A stretch of DNA of 64,000 nt from Phocoena phocoena (Eukaryota; Chordata; Mammalia; Artiodactyla; Phocoenidae): the NCBI RefSeq assembly GCF_963924675.1, contig NC_089232.1, forward strand, positions 29,772,842 through 29,836,841, written 5' to 3'. Both the position numbers and the translations under genes were made by a program. The notes beneath the pieces were generated by a model. It was given only the letters and a program-made list of their open reading frames with translations, was not told the origin of the DNA and did no database searches. Below, piece by piece: positions 35,190 through 64,000 of this stretch. The number at the start of each line of letters is the position of its first letter. Position 1 is the stretch's first letter.

Positions 35190-35460
35190 TACCTGTAAGA
35201 AAAAGGGAACTCTCTTTCCAAAGCTTACGCCCTCCCCTGCTTCTCCAGAAGCCGGTTCCATTAATTATCCCATTTTCTCTCTCGTGTCTTCGATCTATCT
35301 TTCCCTCCTCAGTGGCTTCCTCCTCCCTACCTTCAAATATTCTCAGGTCTCCCGAGCCTCTAAAGCTCTCTCAGCACCTCCCAAAGCTGCAGCCCCGGCT
35401 CTTCCATCCTTTCACCTCCAGTCCTCTCCGTGGAATCGCCTGCTCATGGCCTCCAAGCAG
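35190..35460 (+). repeat. Possible L2 internal fragment
   Basis: Pyrimidine-rich wording (CTCAGTGGCTTCCTCCTCCC, CTCCAGTCCTCTCCGTGGAA) fits the forward strand of L2, but divergence is high. Confidence 0.35.
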
Positions 35461-36539
35461 GCGGGCACGGTGGGTATTCAGGGAAGGCTCACGACCCAGA
35501 AGAGTTGGGTAACCCCGGCCCTTGCTGCCTGTTCTGTGCGAGGTGTGGCCACCCGGCTCCAGGTGTCAGGCGTCAGTCTCAGGACTGGCCACCCAGGTTC
35601 TCAGGGCCCACACGGAGTTGGACGCTGAGGGTGTCCTCCAGCCAGAACCTCTCCTGAAGAGAGAACCACTCTATGTTCAAGATGTAGCTCCCTCACCCAG
35701 GAGGGTTCAGGTCATCAGCCCTGTGCCAATCACCCCCCAGTCCTGCCAATCAGGTGGGGACGAGGCAGGGCCTCAGTCTGGGTCCCAGCATGCAGTGAAG
35801 AGACAAGGGGGCTGGAAGGCTCACTCTGGGGCCTCGGGGCCTGGGCCGCGGGAACAGGCTCACAGCAGGAAATGGGAGAAGCCCTCCCGCCAGGCTGTGC
35901 TCCAGAGTTCCGGCCCACCAGCCAACAGAGGCAGAGGCCTCTATTTCGGAAACACGATGTTTTCGTGCTCTTTGGTTTTTCTCTAAGTATGTCCTTGCTG
36001 CTCTTGTAGATGAAGCCTGATTCCTGCAAGAGATGTCAGCCCGACAGCTAATGCGATGCTCGGACCACAAGAAAAGCGTGTGTTTATCCAGTCCAGATCA
36101 TTAAAGCAGGGTGAGGAAACAGAGGGAGGGAACCCCAAGAAATTCCAAGAGCACGGGAGACAAGGTCACAGCCAGGGGTCCAGCAGCCCTCCCAGCCTTT
36201 AGAGTTTTTCCGAGGGGCTCCATGTGCATAAGTGGAACCTCTTCCCGGGCATGGTGCAGGTAACTGCCCACCCAAGCAAAGATCACCGTGGGTGAGGAGA
36301 TGCCTGAGGAAGGAGGGCACAGGGTGGAGGGACGTCCTGGAAGCAGAACAGGCTGGGTCTCCAGGCAGGCCAGACATCAAGCCTCAAAGCCCCCGCCACC
36401 CCTACCAGACTTGCCGAAAGATACACAGTCCCACTGGGAACGTTGCACAGATGGCACACATCCCACCCACGCGCCCACCCAGACATCCCCTGCACAGTCA
36501 CCCTATTCAGGTACCCCAGAGATACACACACCAACGTCG
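35461..36539. other. No gene seen
   Basis: Sequence just beyond the DYSF 3' end. No repeat or further exon recognised. Confidence 0.45.
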
Positions 36540-36774
36540 CTTTGCGGTTCAAACTGTTTTATACTGAAATACACAGGTTTGATCCCCAAAAGGGTTGGGT
36601 TGGGGGAGAGAGAAATGATGAAAGCGGGGTGACCGCAGGGCTCGATGTCGCCAACACTTGGAGCGCGTGCCAGTCCCTCTCTCTGTCTGCCCACCCTGGC
36701 AGGACGGTGAGGCCTGGACATCTGGAGACACTCGCAGAGCAGAGCAGAGCAGCCAGTCCTGGGCCCGAGAGTCC
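36540..36774 (-). other. DYSF: DYSF 3' untranslated region (end approximate)
   Basis: Sequence from the TGA stop down to the likely cleavage zone, roughly 235 nt, GC-rich and with no further conserved coding. The far end is inferred from a variant poly(A) hexamer and a GT-rich stretch, not from transcript data. Confidence 0.6.
36558..36563 (-). promoter_or_regulatory. Probable DYSF poly(A) signal (TATAAA variant)
   Basis: On the minus strand, TATAAA lies about 215 nt after the stop codon. A GT-rich stretch (GTTGGTGTGTG) follows 20-30 nt downstream, near 36525-36537. That spacing fits a hexamer and downstream element. No AATAAA is visible in the expected interval. Confidence 0.5.

Positions 36775-64000
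<27,226 letters not shown>

Overview
The window is nuclear DNA from a mammal, almost certainly a cetacean. The main marker is a set of tRNA-derived CHR-type SINEs (5648-5854, 41562-41766, 48015-48337, 48760-48970), each with a clear target-site duplication. The roughly 205-bp form is characteristic of whales and dolphins. MIR, L2, L1, hAT and MaLR relics form the expected mammalian background. There are no prokaryotic-style genes, operons or CRISPR arrays.

One protein-coding gene is recognised: the 3' part of DYSF (dysferlin), on the minus strand. Eleven exons lie between 63416 and about 36540. They encode the last 451 residues: the second half of the C2F domain, the linker, the whole C2G domain, the acidic/basic juxtamembrane stretch, the single C-terminal transmembrane helix and the short extracellular tail. 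All ten introns in the window have GT donors and AG acceptors, and every exon phase closes, so the reading frame is intact. If the human 55-exon numbering holds, these are exons 45-55. The gene continues upstream beyond base 64000.

Bases 1 to about 36540 lie 3' of DYSF, and no gene could be supported there. They hold L2, MIR, hAT and MaLR relics, (CA)n and (TC)n microsatellites, a regular 21-bp minisatellite (19 units, 13146-13544), and a degenerate array of about 42-bp units near 22050-22420. A related array recurs at 40160-40470, against the exon 54 donor. Open frames of up to about 280 codons here look like chance products of GC-rich or repeat DNA.

Intron 51 (44142-53915) is the largest intron in the window and is mostly mobile DNA. 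It holds an L1 relic, then a two-LTR class I endogenous retrovirus (45503-51069) lying antisense to DYSF. The provirus has a 4-bp target duplication, a tRNA-Arg-type primer-binding site, a broken gag start and two later CHR SINE insertions. More L1 debris follows.

I found no convincing new molecular system. The most checkable observations are the antisense provirus, changes in the transmembrane exon of dysferlin, the 21-bp minisatellite and the paired 42-bp arrays. All family names and comparisons to human dysferlin come from memory of those families, not from a search.
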